A stretch of 64,000 nucleotides of DNA from a bacterium (GTDB taxonomy: Bacteria > Myxococcota > UBA727 > JAUIJE01). Below, piece after piece: positions 17,608 through 24,942 of the stretch. The DNA lies in assembly GCA_030431455.1 (NCBI GenBank), contig JAUIJE010000001.1, forward strand, positions 248,001-312,000, written 5' to 3'. The notes below the pieces were generated by a model, which was not told where the DNA came from, did no database searches, and worked only from the letters and a program-made list of their open reading frames with translations. Each line of letters begins with the position of its first letter. Position 1 is the first letter of the stretch. The position numbers and the translations under genes were made by a program.

Positions 17608-18534
17608 TCAGGGAAAGGTGAGGACCACGCTCCCGCGCTTGTGCTGCGAGTCCACCCGCGCGTGGGCGGTGGCCCCTTGCTCCCAGTCGTGGCGGCTGTC
17701 GATCACGGCGACGTACGCCCCCTCGGCCAGCCAGCCCACCAACCGCTCGACGTACGCGGGGTTCTCGTCGGCGGGACCGAACACCACGCGCTGTCGGCTG
17801 GTGACGTTCGCCCACAGGCCCGCGAGCATCTGGGGCAAGCCGCTCGCCACCAAACCCACGCGGCCGCGCGCGGTGGCGAGGCGCCGCACCTGCGCGACGG
17901 GGAGGCGGCCCACGGCGTCGACGACCACGTCCCAGCGCTCGTCGAGCTTTCCGATGTCTGTGCACGTGTAGTCGATGACGCGCGCGGCACCGATGGACCG
18001 CACCAACGCGGCGTTCGGCCCGCTGCAGACCCCGGTGACCTCCGCGCCGAGCAATCGCGCGACCTGCACACAGGCGACCCCCACCGACCCTGACGCGCCC
18101 ACCACCAACACCCGCTCCCCGGGTCGCACCTTCAGCTTGGCCTCGAGGAAGGTGAGGGCGGTGCACCCCCCGAAGGGCAGCGTCGCCGCCTCCTCGAACG
18201 ACACCCCCGCGGGCAAGCGCACCAGGCAGTGGTCGACGGACACGCACACGCGTTCGGCGTGCGCCCCCATGCGCAGGCCGGTCTGGCCGACGACGCGATC
18301 GCCGGGCGCGACCTCGTGCACGTCGGCACCAACCGCGGTGACGGTGCCGGCCACGTCGACGCCGAGCACCCGTTTGCGGGGGCGCGACCAACCCACCGCG
18401 AGCCGGCCGGGCAGGGCAAACCCGTCGGGGAACGAGGCCTGGCGCAGCCGGGCGTCGCCCGAGTTGACCGCGGTGGCGCCCTGTTGGACCACGACCTCGC
18501 GCGGTCCGGGCACGGGGTCGTCGACCGTGGCCAC
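17608..18534 (-). CDS. MDR-superfamily NAD(P)-dependent quinone oxidoreductase-like protein
   Basis: A 308-residue medium-chain reductase. The N-terminal GroES-like part contains VLGVDVAGTVTAVGADVHEV and PGDRVVGQTGLRMGAHAE; the Rossmann part has VLVVGASGSVGVACVQVARL. No zinc-ligand pattern is visible, consistent with the quinone-oxidoreductase branch. The first in-frame start is the GTG at 18534 and gives VATVDDPVPGPREVVV, so the usual first strand (about 12 residues) is missing: an in-frame stop at 18583-18585 and no other start lie upstream. It follows the tri-haem cytochrome by 48 bases in the same direction and is likely the last gene of the TetR-controlled operon. Substrate unknown. Confidence 0.85.
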   Translation of the reverse strand: MATVDDPVPGPREVVVQQGATAVNSGDARLRQASFPDGFALPGRLAVGWSRPRKRVLGVDVAGTVTAVGADVHEVAPGDRVVGQTGLRMGAHAERVCVSVDHCLVRLPAGVSFEEAATLPFGGCTALTFLEAKLKVRPGERVLVVGASGSVGVACVQVARLLGAEVTGVCSGPNAALVRSIGAARVIDYTCTDIGKLDERWDVVVDAVGRLPVAQVRRLATARGRVGLVASGLPQMLAGLWANVTSRQRVVFGPADENPAYVERLVGWLAEGAYVAVIDSRHDWEQGATAHARVDSQHKRGSVVLTFP

Positions 18535-18582
18535 GGAAAAAAGACCTGGCTGCGGACTTGTCCTGCGGACACATTGGGGTTC

Positions 18583-19821
18583 TCACCGGCGGGGAGACGA
18601 ACTCTCGAGGGCGCGGACATAGGCCACCAGCGGCGCCCACTCGTCGTCAGCGATGACGTCTTGGTACGACGGCATCTTGGTGCCAGTGACGAACGCAGAG
18701 GGCTCGCGCAAGAACGCGACCAACGACGCGTCCGTCGGGTAGCGCTCGTGCGCCTGGCGCAGGTCGCAAATGCCGACCCCGGTGTCACCGTGGCAAGCGT
18801 TGCATTGGTAGCGGCGATAGATCTGCTCCCCTTTGGGGGCGGTGGGAGCGATGTGCTCGAGGTCCCGGGGCACCGCGTGAACGAGGGGAGGCAAGGTCTT
18901 GAGATAGGCCCAGACCGCGCGCACCTCGTCGTCGGTGAGGTCGGGATAGGCGAGCATGGGGTACCGCAGCGGGCTTTGGTCTGGCCGCATGCCGGTGCGC
19001 ACGGCGCGGACGAACTCGTCTTTGCTCCAGGTGCCGATTCCGGTTGTCGAATCCATGGTGAGATTGGAGCCGTGCACCACGTGGCCGCGGGCGTCGAGCA
19101 CCGCGTTGCCGCCGCCCATGTAACCGGCGCTTCGTTCGGGTTGGGCCGGGTCGAGGGTGGGGAATGAAGCAGAGTGGCAGACAAAACAATCCGCCATGGC
19201 GGTGACGATGTATTTGCCGAGGGCCACCTCGTCGTCAGCGGGCGGGAGGGGAACGGGGGCTGGCGGCATGGTGTGGGCGGGAAAGGTGAAGGTGGCGAGG
19301 GCGCGGTACAAAAACGTCCACTCCGATGGCTTCGAGGGCGTGTCCTGGGGGCGCACCCACGGGTCGTCCGAGCGCAAGAACGCGATGATGGCGTAGAGGT
19401 CCTCGTCGGCCAAAAACGGGGAGGCCATGTACTGGCCCGACGACACCCCGTCGCGTTTGATCCCGGTGCGCAACAGAACAAAAAGCTCCCCGTCGGTGTA
19501 GGCCCCGGCCCCCGCGGTGGGATGTGCGGTGATGTTCGCGCTGTAGACCTGGCCAAACTCTGCGGGCTCGGCCGCGAGGTGCGTGCCGGTCAGGGCGTTG
19601 GTCTTTTGGTCGTAGTGACAGAGCGCGCAGCGCACGCGCACGAGCTTCCTTCCGCGCGCGACGCGTGCGGGCGTGACCTCCACCGTGAGGTCGGGGGCGG
19701 CGATGTCCCGGGTGATCGGCCAGCCGAGCTCGACGCGAAGCACCACGCCGACGACGGCGATCGCCAACAATCCGACAACCACCGCGGCCACGGTGAGCCC
19801 GCGCCTCAGGATGCGCTTCAT
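18583..19821 (-). CDS. Membrane-anchored tri-haem cytochrome c
   Basis: A 412-residue protein with one N-terminal membrane anchor (residues about 9-31) and three haem c sites: CALCH (65-69), CFVCH (about 200) and CNACH (about 345). This resembles the cytochrome subunits that feed or drain membrane alcohol/aldehyde dehydrogenases. I start at the ATG at 19821, which overlaps the TetR stop (ATGA), rejecting a much longer in-frame extension that runs inside the TetR gene. Candidate Met ligands lie in YMASPF, YPMLAYPD and TKMPSYQD, one after each haem. It probably passes electrons from a periplasmic dehydrogenase, perhaps in a pathway with the adjacent MDR and SRPBCC proteins. Confidence 0.9.
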   Translation of the reverse strand: MKRILRRGLTVAAVVVGLLAIAVVGVVLRVELGWPITRDIAAPDLTVEVTPARVARGRKLVRVRCALCHYDQKTNALTGTHLAAEPAEFGQVYSANITAHPTAGAGAYTDGELFVLLRTGIKRDGVSSGQYMASPFLADEDLYAIIAFLRSDDPWVRPQDTPSKPSEWTFLYRALATFTFPAHTMPPAPVPLPPADDEVALGKYIVTAMADCFVCHSASFPTLDPAQPERSAGYMGGGNAVLDARGHVVHGSNLTMDSTTGIGTWSKDEFVRAVRTGMRPDQSPLRYPMLAYPDLTDDEVRAVWAYLKTLPPLVHAVPRDLEHIAPTAPKGEQIYRRYQCNACHGDTGVGICDLRQAHERYPTDASLVAFLREPSAFVTGTKMPSYQDVIADDEWAPLVAYVRALESSSPRR

Positions 19822-20531
19822 GTGTTGCTCCTGGTCGCGGCGGGGTAGGGCACCAAGTCCGCGAACGACAAATCCGTCGCCACCTGGACGTCGATGGCGG
19901 GGGCGTCGACGAGCTGCTCGACCAATGTCGTGAACAGCCACCCCTTGTACTCGACGAAGGGCCAACCCGCGTCTTCCACCAGGGCGCGGTAGGGGGCGTG
20001 ACCACTGAGGAGGAACAGCATGTCGGTGGCCTTTTCGATGGGGAGGCCCGGCTTGAGCTGGCCGAGTTGAGCGACGCGTGTGATTTGAGCGAGCTGGGCC
20101 TGCCGTCGACCGGCGCCGATCCCCTCCCAGTACTCGGCGACGAAGGGGTCCGAGAGCGCGGCGGTGATGGGCGGCCAAAGCGCCGCCACCCGGTCGTAGA
20201 TGGTGGTCCCGTACTCGACCAGCAACGCGAACAGCCGCTGGGCGTCGGTGGACGACATCATCTCCACGAACCAGTCCCGCTCCGGCACGGGCACCGCGTC
20301 GTCGTCGCCGGCGGCCGTGACCTCCACAACCTCGACGAGCAGGCGCCCCTTGGTCTTGAACGTGTAGTAGAGCGTCTGGACCGCGACCTCCGCCTTGTCC
20401 GCGATCTGGGTCATCGCGGTGTCGGGGTAGCCCTGCGAGATGAACAGCTCCCGCGCGCTGTCGAGCATGCGCTTTCGGGTCTGCCGCGTGCGTTCGGCCC
20501 GGGTGGTGGGAGTGGTCTGGTCTGATGTCAT
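19818..20531 (-). CDS. TetR-family transcriptional regulator
   Basis: A 237-residue regulator. The N-terminal helix-turn-helix (residues about 20-65) includes RMLDSARELFISQGYPDTAM and MTQIADKAEVAVQTLYYTFK, the standard TetR DNA-binding signature; the rest is the variable helical ligand domain. It is divergent from the SRPBCC gene and shares a 63-base intergenic region with it that contains a perfect 20-bp palindrome. It is translationally coupled to the tri-haem cytochrome. Likely role: repressor of both its own operon and the SRPBCC gene, released by a small hydrophobic ligand. The ligand is unknown. Confidence 0.92.
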   Translation of the reverse strand: MTSDQTTPTTRAERTRQTRKRMLDSARELFISQGYPDTAMTQIADKAEVAVQTLYYTFKTKGRLLVEVVEVTAAGDDDAVPVPERDWFVEMMSSTDAQRLFALLVEYGTTIYDRVAALWPPITAALSDPFVAEYWEGIGAGRRQAQLAQITRVAQLGQLKPGLPIEKATDMLFLLSGHAPYRALVEDAGWPFVEYKGWLFTTLVEQLVDAPAIDVQVATDLSFADLVPYPAATRSNT

Positions 20532-20545
20532 TTGCCTAGTGTCCT

Positions 20546-20565
20546 CACTAGTGGTACCACTAGTG
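20546..20565. promoter_or_regulatory. Perfect 20-bp palindrome, probable TetR operator
   Basis: CACTAGTGGTACCACTAGTG is its own reverse complement over all 20 bases. It lies between the divergent TetR start (20531) and the SRPBCC start (20595). An extra half-site-like CTAGTG occurs just to the left (20537-20542). Position, length and symmetry fit a TetR-dimer operator controlling both directions. Confidence 0.8.
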
Positions 20566-20594
20566 AAATCAGGCTGTCAACCAAGGAGAGACCC

Positions 20595-21047
20595 ATGACT
20601 GCTGTGATCCGCAACGAGTTCGTGGTCGGGTGCACCCCGGAGCAGGCGTTCGACTTTTTGTCCGACCTCCGCAACGAGCTGAAGTGGAACCCCGGGGAGT
20701 GCGAGTCCGTGGAAAAGATCACCGACGGGCCGGTCGGGGTGGGCACGCGGTACCGCGCACGGTGGAAAGGGGGCCCGGAAAGCGAGGTCGTATGGGTTGC
20801 GTTCGAGCGGCCGCATTCGTGGCAAGCGCACGGCGACGGGGCCCTGGAGAGCCGCTTTTCATGCCGGGTGGAGCCGCACGCGGAAGGCGCGAAGGTGGTG
20901 TCGGAGCTGGAGCTGATCCCGCACGGCTTCGTCAAGCTGCTCTTTCCTTTGATCAAGCGGGGCTTCATCAAGGAGAACAAGGCCACGCCGGACAAGATCC
21001 GCCGGGCGCTGCGTGAGCATTGGGGGGACGAACAGGCCGCCGCCTAA
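20595..21047 (+). CDS. SRPBCC/START-like small-ligand-binding protein
   Basis: A 150-residue protein of the polyketide-cyclase/SRPBCC fold. The ATG at 20595 follows AAGGAG at ideal spacing. The typical opening is visible: VIRNEFVVGCTPEQAFDFLS, then NELKWNPGECESVEKI and VGVGTRYRARWKGGPESEV. Such proteins have a deep hydrophobic cavity and bind, transport or cyclise lipophilic molecules. Expression is probably controlled by the divergent TetR through the 20-bp palindrome. No catalytic residues can be assigned; a binding or protective role towards the TetR inducer is a reasonable guess. Confidence 0.85.
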   Translation: MTAVIRNEFVVGCTPEQAFDFLSDLRNELKWNPGECESVEKITDGPVGVGTRYRARWKGGPESEVVWVAFERPHSWQAHGDGALESRFSCRVEPHAEGAKVVSELELIPHGFVKLLFPLIKRGFIKENKATPDKIRRALREHWGDEQAAA

Positions 21048-21219
21048 GCGGACGGAAGGCCGGCGACATGTGGTGGGGGTGTAGAAGCGGCCCTGCTTCT
21101 CACGGGATGCGAACGGCGCGCGCCCGGAGGGCGCATCCGCGACGCGACCGCAGGGAGCCTGGAGCGGAAATCAACACGTGAACCCGCGCCCGCAGCCGTC
21201 GGCGAAGCCGACGCTGCGG

Positions 21220-21246
21220 CGGGTTCGATCCCCGGTCGCCTCCACC
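21220..21246 (+). repeat. Inverted copy of the tmRNA 3' end (T-arm and CCA)
   Basis: The plus strand reads CGGGTTCGATCCCCG followed by GTCGCCTCCACCA. This matches the 3' end of the minus-strand tmRNA, differing only in the two bases at the T-stem/acceptor junction. It points towards the tmRNA, so the two 3' ends face each other across a terminator hairpin. I could not find a 5' half to make it a complete tRNA or tRNA-Sec. A self-complementary hairpin (CGTCGGC-GAA-GCCGACG) lies just upstream. Confidence 0.6.
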
Positions 21247-21251
21247 AAAAA

Positions 21252-21277
21252 CAAACGCCGGCTCGCGCCGGCGTTTG
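21252..21277 (-). terminator. Terminator of the tmRNA gene
   Basis: A perfect 11-bp stem (CAAACGCCGGC / GCCGGCGTTTG) with a 4-base loop starts 5 bases beyond the tmRNA CCA end. On the minus strand it is followed by five T residues (21251-21247). It should terminate ssrA transcription; the plus strand lacks a T-run directly after the stem. Confidence 0.85.
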
Positions 21278-21281
21278 CCTT

Positions 21282-21651
21282 TGGTGGAGGCGGCGGGGAT
21301 CGAACCCGCGTCCGAAAGTCTTCTTCACAAAGTCTCTACACGTTTAGCTCGTGATTTATTTTCCGCAGGCTCCCCCACGAGCAGGGTCGTCCTGAAGAGG
21401 TCCCCCACCTTTTGTTTCGCGCGGTTCCCGGTGGAGAATGGAACTGCACTAGCCTGAAGAATGGCGCTGGGAACCCTCGACTCAGGCAACCGAGGTCCAA
21501 CGCGCTATCTCAACCTAAATTTAGGCTGCGACGGCGAACTCAACGTTGTCGTTGGCTTTTATAGTTTTCGTGATTTTTTTAAGCCGCGAATCACGGTCCC
21601 GGCACGTGCAACTCTGAGCGTCTAACCTCCGTCGAAATCCAAGTCGCCCCC
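21282..21651 (-). ncRNA. ssrA: Transfer-messenger RNA (tmRNA)
   Basis: A 370-base tmRNA that rescues stalled ribosomes. The 5' end is GGGGGCGACTTGG-ATTTCGACGG; the 3' end is CGGGTTCGATCCCCGCCG-CCTCCACCA with an encoded CCA. The two ends pair in a 7-bp acceptor stem with a G-U at the third pair, followed by the discriminator A. The proteolysis-tag frame runs from 21556 to 21521 on the minus strand and encodes ANDNVEFAVAA followed by TAA, preceded by the usual A-rich resume region (ACTATAAAA). The ANDNVE...AA pattern is typical of proteobacterial and related tags. A clear terminator follows. No good -10 box is visible right upstream, where an inverted copy of the 5' end sits instead. Confidence 0.97.
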
Positions 21652-21677
21652 GTGGGGGGCGACTTGGATTTCAACGG
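21629..21677. repeat. Inverted repeat mirroring the tmRNA 5' end
   Basis: The first bases of ssrA are repeated in inverted orientation immediately upstream. Arms of 18 bp are perfect (21634-21651 against 21655-21672), with a 3-base spacer; past one mismatch a further 4 bp pair. In a longer precursor RNA the leader would fold back on the mature 5' end and compete with acceptor-stem pairing. The copy occupies the place where a -10 element would be expected. Confidence 0.85.
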
Positions 21678-21872
21678 GCGTCGCGCGTTGCGCGCCGACC
21701 TCCGTCTCGTATTCCTGGTGCTCCAGGCTCACTGACGTTCGCGTCGCGCGACTCGCTCCGCTCGTGGGCCCAGTCGCCCCGAGGGTGTCCGGACAATACG
21801 CGCTTTGTGCGGGGGGACAAGGTGGTTCACACCGGCGCGGGCCCCAGCGCGGCCAGGGCCCCATCTCGGCCC

Positions 21873-22267
21873 CTACGCCCGCGCGCGGACCAGGCGCACC
21901 ACCGGGGCCAAGAGCATCGCGAGCACCAGCACAAACACCGCCAGCTGGGCGGCGAACATCGCACCCCTCGTACGCCCACGGGTGCACCACGGTGACGATC
22001 ACCCGTGCGACCCAGAGTCGACACCAGCAGCCCATAGACCGCCCGGCCGAAGCCCGTGTCGAACACCTCGCGGCGAAACACCAACAAAACTGTGGAGAGC
22101 CCTGTGAGCAGCCACGAGAAGAAAAAGTTCACCCAGTCGATCGACACCACCACCGCGCGGGGGGCGTCGGGCACGTAGCCGAACCAATCAAACTGGTACG
22201 GGATGACGAAATGCCACAGGCCAAACAGCAGGCTCACGGCCAGACCGGCCACCCCGGTGCGCGTCAC
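21873..22267 (-). pseudogene. Frameshifted small membrane protein at the end of the glycosyltransferase operon
   Basis: From the GTG at 22267 (GTGA overlap with the upstream glycosyltransferase stop) the frame encodes a convincing membrane protein: VAGLAVSLLFGLWHFVIPYQ, an IDWVNFFFSWLLTGLSTVLL helix and FRREVFDTGFGRAVYGLLVS. Continuity is then lost near 22015. A second frame continues with LWVARVIVTVVHPWAYEG, and a third, after about 21973, gives MFAAQLAVFVLVLAMLLAPV ending at TAG 21873-21875. The joined product would have about four helices and 130 residues. Each break corresponds to one extra base next to a G-run. This is either a decayed gene or two sequencing errors. Confidence 0.6.
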
Positions 22268-23460
22268 CGCGGCTCCATCTCGGCCTGGCCACGGTACACC
22301 GCCACCAGATCGCTGCGGGCGCGGTCCCAGGTGCGGTGTTCGAGCACCCAGGCTTGCGCCTGGGCCGCGGCCGCGCGCGCGGGGGCGGGGTCGTCGACGA
22401 CGCGGCGGAGCGCGCGGGCCAACGCGTCGGGGCGGTCGGGGGGCACGAAGTGCACGCCCGCGCCCCCGGGGGGGCAGACCTCGCGCACCGCGGGCAGGTC
22501 GGAGGCGATGAGGGGCACGCCCGCGGCGAGGGTCTCGAGCACCTTGAGCGGGCTGCAGCCCTGGGCGATGTTTCGCTCGCACGCGGTGAGCGGGGCCACC
22601 GAGGCGACCGCGCCGCGCAGTGCGCCGCCGAGCTCGGCCTTGGCCAGCCGGTGTCGAAAGTGCACGCGGTCGTCGAGGCCCCGCCGGCGCACCAGGCGCT
22701 GCAGGGGGCGCGTGGTCTTCTCCTTGGTCGACGAGCAGATCAGCAAGTCCACGTCGAGGTCGCGCACCCGATCGAACGCCCGCACGAGCACGTCGACCCC
22801 TTGCCACGGTTGCACCGCGCCGAAGTAGAGCACGTAGGGCCGCGCGATATCGGACGGCGCCGGCCCCTCGGGCACGGGCAGCGCGCCGTTGGGGATGATG
22901 GTGACGCGGCCGGGCGCGACCCCCCGGCGCCCGAGCATCTCGGCGGTGACCGCGGCCGGGACCACGATGCGATCGGCGCGCGAGAGGACGTCGTCCTCGA
23001 GGGCGCGGAGCTTCCCGAGGGTGCGTTCGGTCAAATGGGGATAGCGGCTGGGCAGCTCGATGGACGGCAAGCCGTTGACCTCAAAAAGCGTGCGTACGCC
23101 GGGCAGGCCCGCCTCCAGGATCGCCGCCCCCGAGAAGGGGTCGCGGAAGTGGGCGAGAGCGAGGGGCGGCTTCTGCTCGACGAGGAAACGCTGCAGGTCG
23201 TGGCCAAAGGCGAACGCGCGCTCGAGGTACCCAGGAATGGCCCGGGAAAAGCGCGCTACGGTGATGGGCCCTTCGCGCTGAAAGGGGGGCAGCGTGGGCT
23301 CGCCCACCACATACAGCAGCCCGGGCGGGACCTCGTCGAACAGCGCGCGGGCGAAATGAAAGATGTGCGTGGCCGCGCCCTTGGCCGACGGAAAGACGTC
23401 GAACGCCGCGTACAGGCTGCGGACCTTGGCGCCGTCGACCAGGTCAAGCGGCGAGGTCAT
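22264..23460 (-). CDS. Glycosyltransferase family 4-like protein
   Basis: A 398-residue GT-B glycosyltransferase. The ATG at 23460 gives MTSPLDLVDGAKVRSLYAAF; residues 15-30 contain the GT4 opening VFPSAKGAATHIFHFARAL. The nucleotide-sugar half has YVLYFGAVQPWQGVDVLVRA and the signature region GCSPLKVLETLAAGVPLIAS (E-x7-E-like in the GT4 pattern). It transfers a sugar from an activated donor to a lipid or glycan acceptor in the cytoplasm. It overlaps the upstream glycosyltransferase by 17 bases. With two other glycosyltransferases in the operon it probably helps build a cell-surface polysaccharide or glycolipid. Confidence 0.88.
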   Translation of the reverse strand: MTSPLDLVDGAKVRSLYAAFDVFPSAKGAATHIFHFARALFDEVPPGLLYVVGEPTLPPFQREGPITVARFSRAIPGYLERAFAFGHDLQRFLVEQKPPLALAHFRDPFSGAAILEAGLPGVRTLFEVNGLPSIELPSRYPHLTERTLGKLRALEDDVLSRADRIVVPAAVTAEMLGRRGVAPGRVTIIPNGALPVPEGPAPSDIARPYVLYFGAVQPWQGVDVLVRAFDRVRDLDVDLLICSSTKEKTTRPLQRLVRRRGLDDRVHFRHRLAKAELGGALRGAVASVAPLTACERNIAQGCSPLKVLETLAAGVPLIASDLPAVREVCPPGGAGVHFVPPDRPDALARALRRVVDDPAPARAAAAQAQAWVLEHRTWDRARSDLVAVYRGQAEMEPR

Positions 23461-24259
23461 GCACGCCCCGCATCTGTTGTCGACGGTGTCGCCACGGCTG
23501 GTCGTCGAAGCGCCGGGCGAAGGGCAGCGTGATGTGACGCGCCCCGGTGCGCGGGGCCTGCCGGCACGCGTTGAAGCCGGCCCCGCTGTAGATTCGGGCA
23601 TAGCCGGGCCGAATCGCGGGGTAGCGCAGCGGACGCCCGGTGAGGGCCGGGGCCTCGACCACCACGTGCACGGGGCCGGGCGCGGCGTGGGCGTCGCGCT
23701 CGGCGAGGTGGAGCAACGCCGCACACTCGTCGCGGGGGCCGCTGTGCACCACCAGCCAGGTGTGGGGCGGGGGCGCGGCCTCTTCTGGCGACGGGGGGTC
23801 CATCAGCGACAGGGCGTCGAACGACCCCGACCGTTGCCGCAGCCACGCCTCGTGCGCGGGGGCGAGGGGCTCGACGGCCCAACACGCGTCGAAGCGCGGC
23901 GCGTGCTCACCCACCGCGGCGTGATACGCGCCGAGCTGGAGCCGGCGCGCGACGTGTACCGTGCGCACGCCTGCTGTGCCGAGCGTCGCCCATTCTCCGC
24001 GCAGCCCGGCAGGGAACGCGTCGAGGTACACGGACTCGACCGGCCCGGCGCTGAGCAGGGCCGCGCCCGCCTCGACGAGGGAGCCCCGGTCACCGGGACG
24101 AACCACGACCACGTCGTGCGCGGCGGTGAACGGCACACGACAGACCTCGCGCGAAGTCGTCACCAGCGTCGCCCGCACCCCCGGGTGCAGGGTGTGCAAC
24201 ACCGCGAGGCCCCGGGTCACATGACCCAGGCCCGCCCCGGGGGCCCAGTAGACGATCAC
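23444..24259 (-). CDS. GT-B glycosyltransferase-like protein (MurG/UGT type)
   Basis: A 271-residue protein opening MIVYWAPGAGLGHVTRGLAV, the glycine-rich GLGHxxR motif of MurG- and UGT-type (GT28/GT1) glycosyltransferases. Near the C terminus, YSGAGFNACRQAPRTGARHI resembles the donor-binding G-G-x-x-x segment of that group. At 271 residues it is shorter than the usual 350-400, so one Rossmann half is reduced. The start overlaps the lipoprotein stop (ATGA) and the stop lies inside the next gene, so it is translationally coupled on both sides. Confidence 0.75.
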   Translation of the reverse strand: MIVYWAPGAGLGHVTRGLAVLHTLHPGVRATLVTTSREVCRVPFTAAHDVVVVRPGDRGSLVEAGAALLSAGPVESVYLDAFPAGLRGEWATLGTAGVRTVHVARRLQLGAYHAAVGEHAPRFDACWAVEPLAPAHEAWLRQRSGSFDALSLMDPPSPEEAAPPPHTWLVVHSGPRDECAALLHLAERDAHAAPGPVHVVVEAPALTGRPLRYPAIRPGYARIYSGAGFNACRQAPRTGARHITLPFARRFDDQPWRHRRQQMRGVHDLAA

Positions 24260-24942
24260 CAGCCTCTCCGCACCAACTCGGCGACCAAGATGTGGCGGGT
24301 CTGTTCGGACAGTTCGTCCATGAGCAGCGGTGCGAACACAATGCCGTTGGTCTTGCCCTTGCTCTCGAACAGCGTCTCCTCGCCGCGCTTGACCTTTACC
24401 TTGTCGTCATAGACCTTCACCGCGCCGAGCTCCTTGTCGTCGCGCTTGACCTTCACCTTGTCGCCGTGGGGCTTGGCCTTGTAGGCGCGCTCCCCCTCGT
24501 CGTCGAGCGAGACCTTCATCCCGTAGTCCTTCTTCTTCACCTTGGCCCACAACGCCCCGTCCACACCCTTGATCTTGAAGCCGTCGGCCCGGTCCTTCAC
24601 CACCGCCACCGCGCGTCCGGCGTCGTCGGCGTAGGTGGTCTTGTCGCCTTTGGTCTTGGCCTTGAGGGTGCCGGCCGCGGTCTTGAGCTTGACCCGGCCG
24701 TCGGCCTGCTGGACGGACAGGACCTCGGACTTGTCCGGGGTCTTGACCTTGATCTTCTCCCCCCATTCGGTGGGTGCGTCGTCGTCGGTTGTCGCGGTGG
24801 AGCCAGACGCGGGGGTCGCCGTCGCGGCGCGGCCGAGTTCGCCGGCCTTGTCCTTGCACGCACCGGCCAGCATCAGCCAAAGCGCCGCCCCCATCCCCGC
24901 CGCAAGTCGCGCCGCGCGGCGCGGCGTGTACAGTCTCTTCAT
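24256..24942 (-). CDS. Lysine-rich repetitive lipoprotein
   Basis: A 228-residue lipoprotein with lipobox LAGAC (Cys about residue 29). The mature part has a run of short beta-strand units rich in alternating Lys/Val and Asp: GEKIKVKTPDKSEVLSVQQ, DGRVKLKTAAGTLKAKTKGD, HGDKVKVKRDDKELGAVKV, DDKVKVKRGEETLFESKGK. This suggests a solenoid or beta-sheet surface, perhaps binding an acidic polysaccharide. It ends FAPLLMDELSEQTRHILVAE. It lies between glycosyltransferase genes with 4-base overlaps on both sides. Function unknown. Confidence 0.8.
   Translation of the reverse strand: MKRLYTPRRAARLAAGMGAALWLMLAGACKDKAGELGRAATATPASGSTATTDDDAPTEWGEKIKVKTPDKSEVLSVQQADGRVKLKTAAGTLKAKTKGDKTTYADDAGRAVAVVKDRADGFKIKGVDGALWAKVKKKDYGMKVSLDDEGERAYKAKPHGDKVKVKRDDKELGAVKVYDDKVKVKRGEETLFESKGKTNGIVFAPLLMDELSEQTRHILVAELVRRGW

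Noticed and set aside
19822-20178. In-frame N-terminal extension of the tri-haem cytochrome
   Set aside because: It overlaps the TetR gene and has no family similarity; the coupled ATG at 19821 with a membrane anchor is much better.
21129-21246. Possible tRNA-Sec (selC) on the plus strand
   Set aside because: A CGCCTCC acceptor end and a long hairpin are present, but I could not build a paired 5' acceptor strand or a TCA anticodon loop with a preceding T; kept only as a repeat of the tmRNA end.
22336-23532. 398-codon plus-strand open frame opposite the glycosyltransferase
   Set aside because: Composition is Gly/Arg/Ala-rich with no motif; the opposite strand encodes a recognisable GT4 enzyme.
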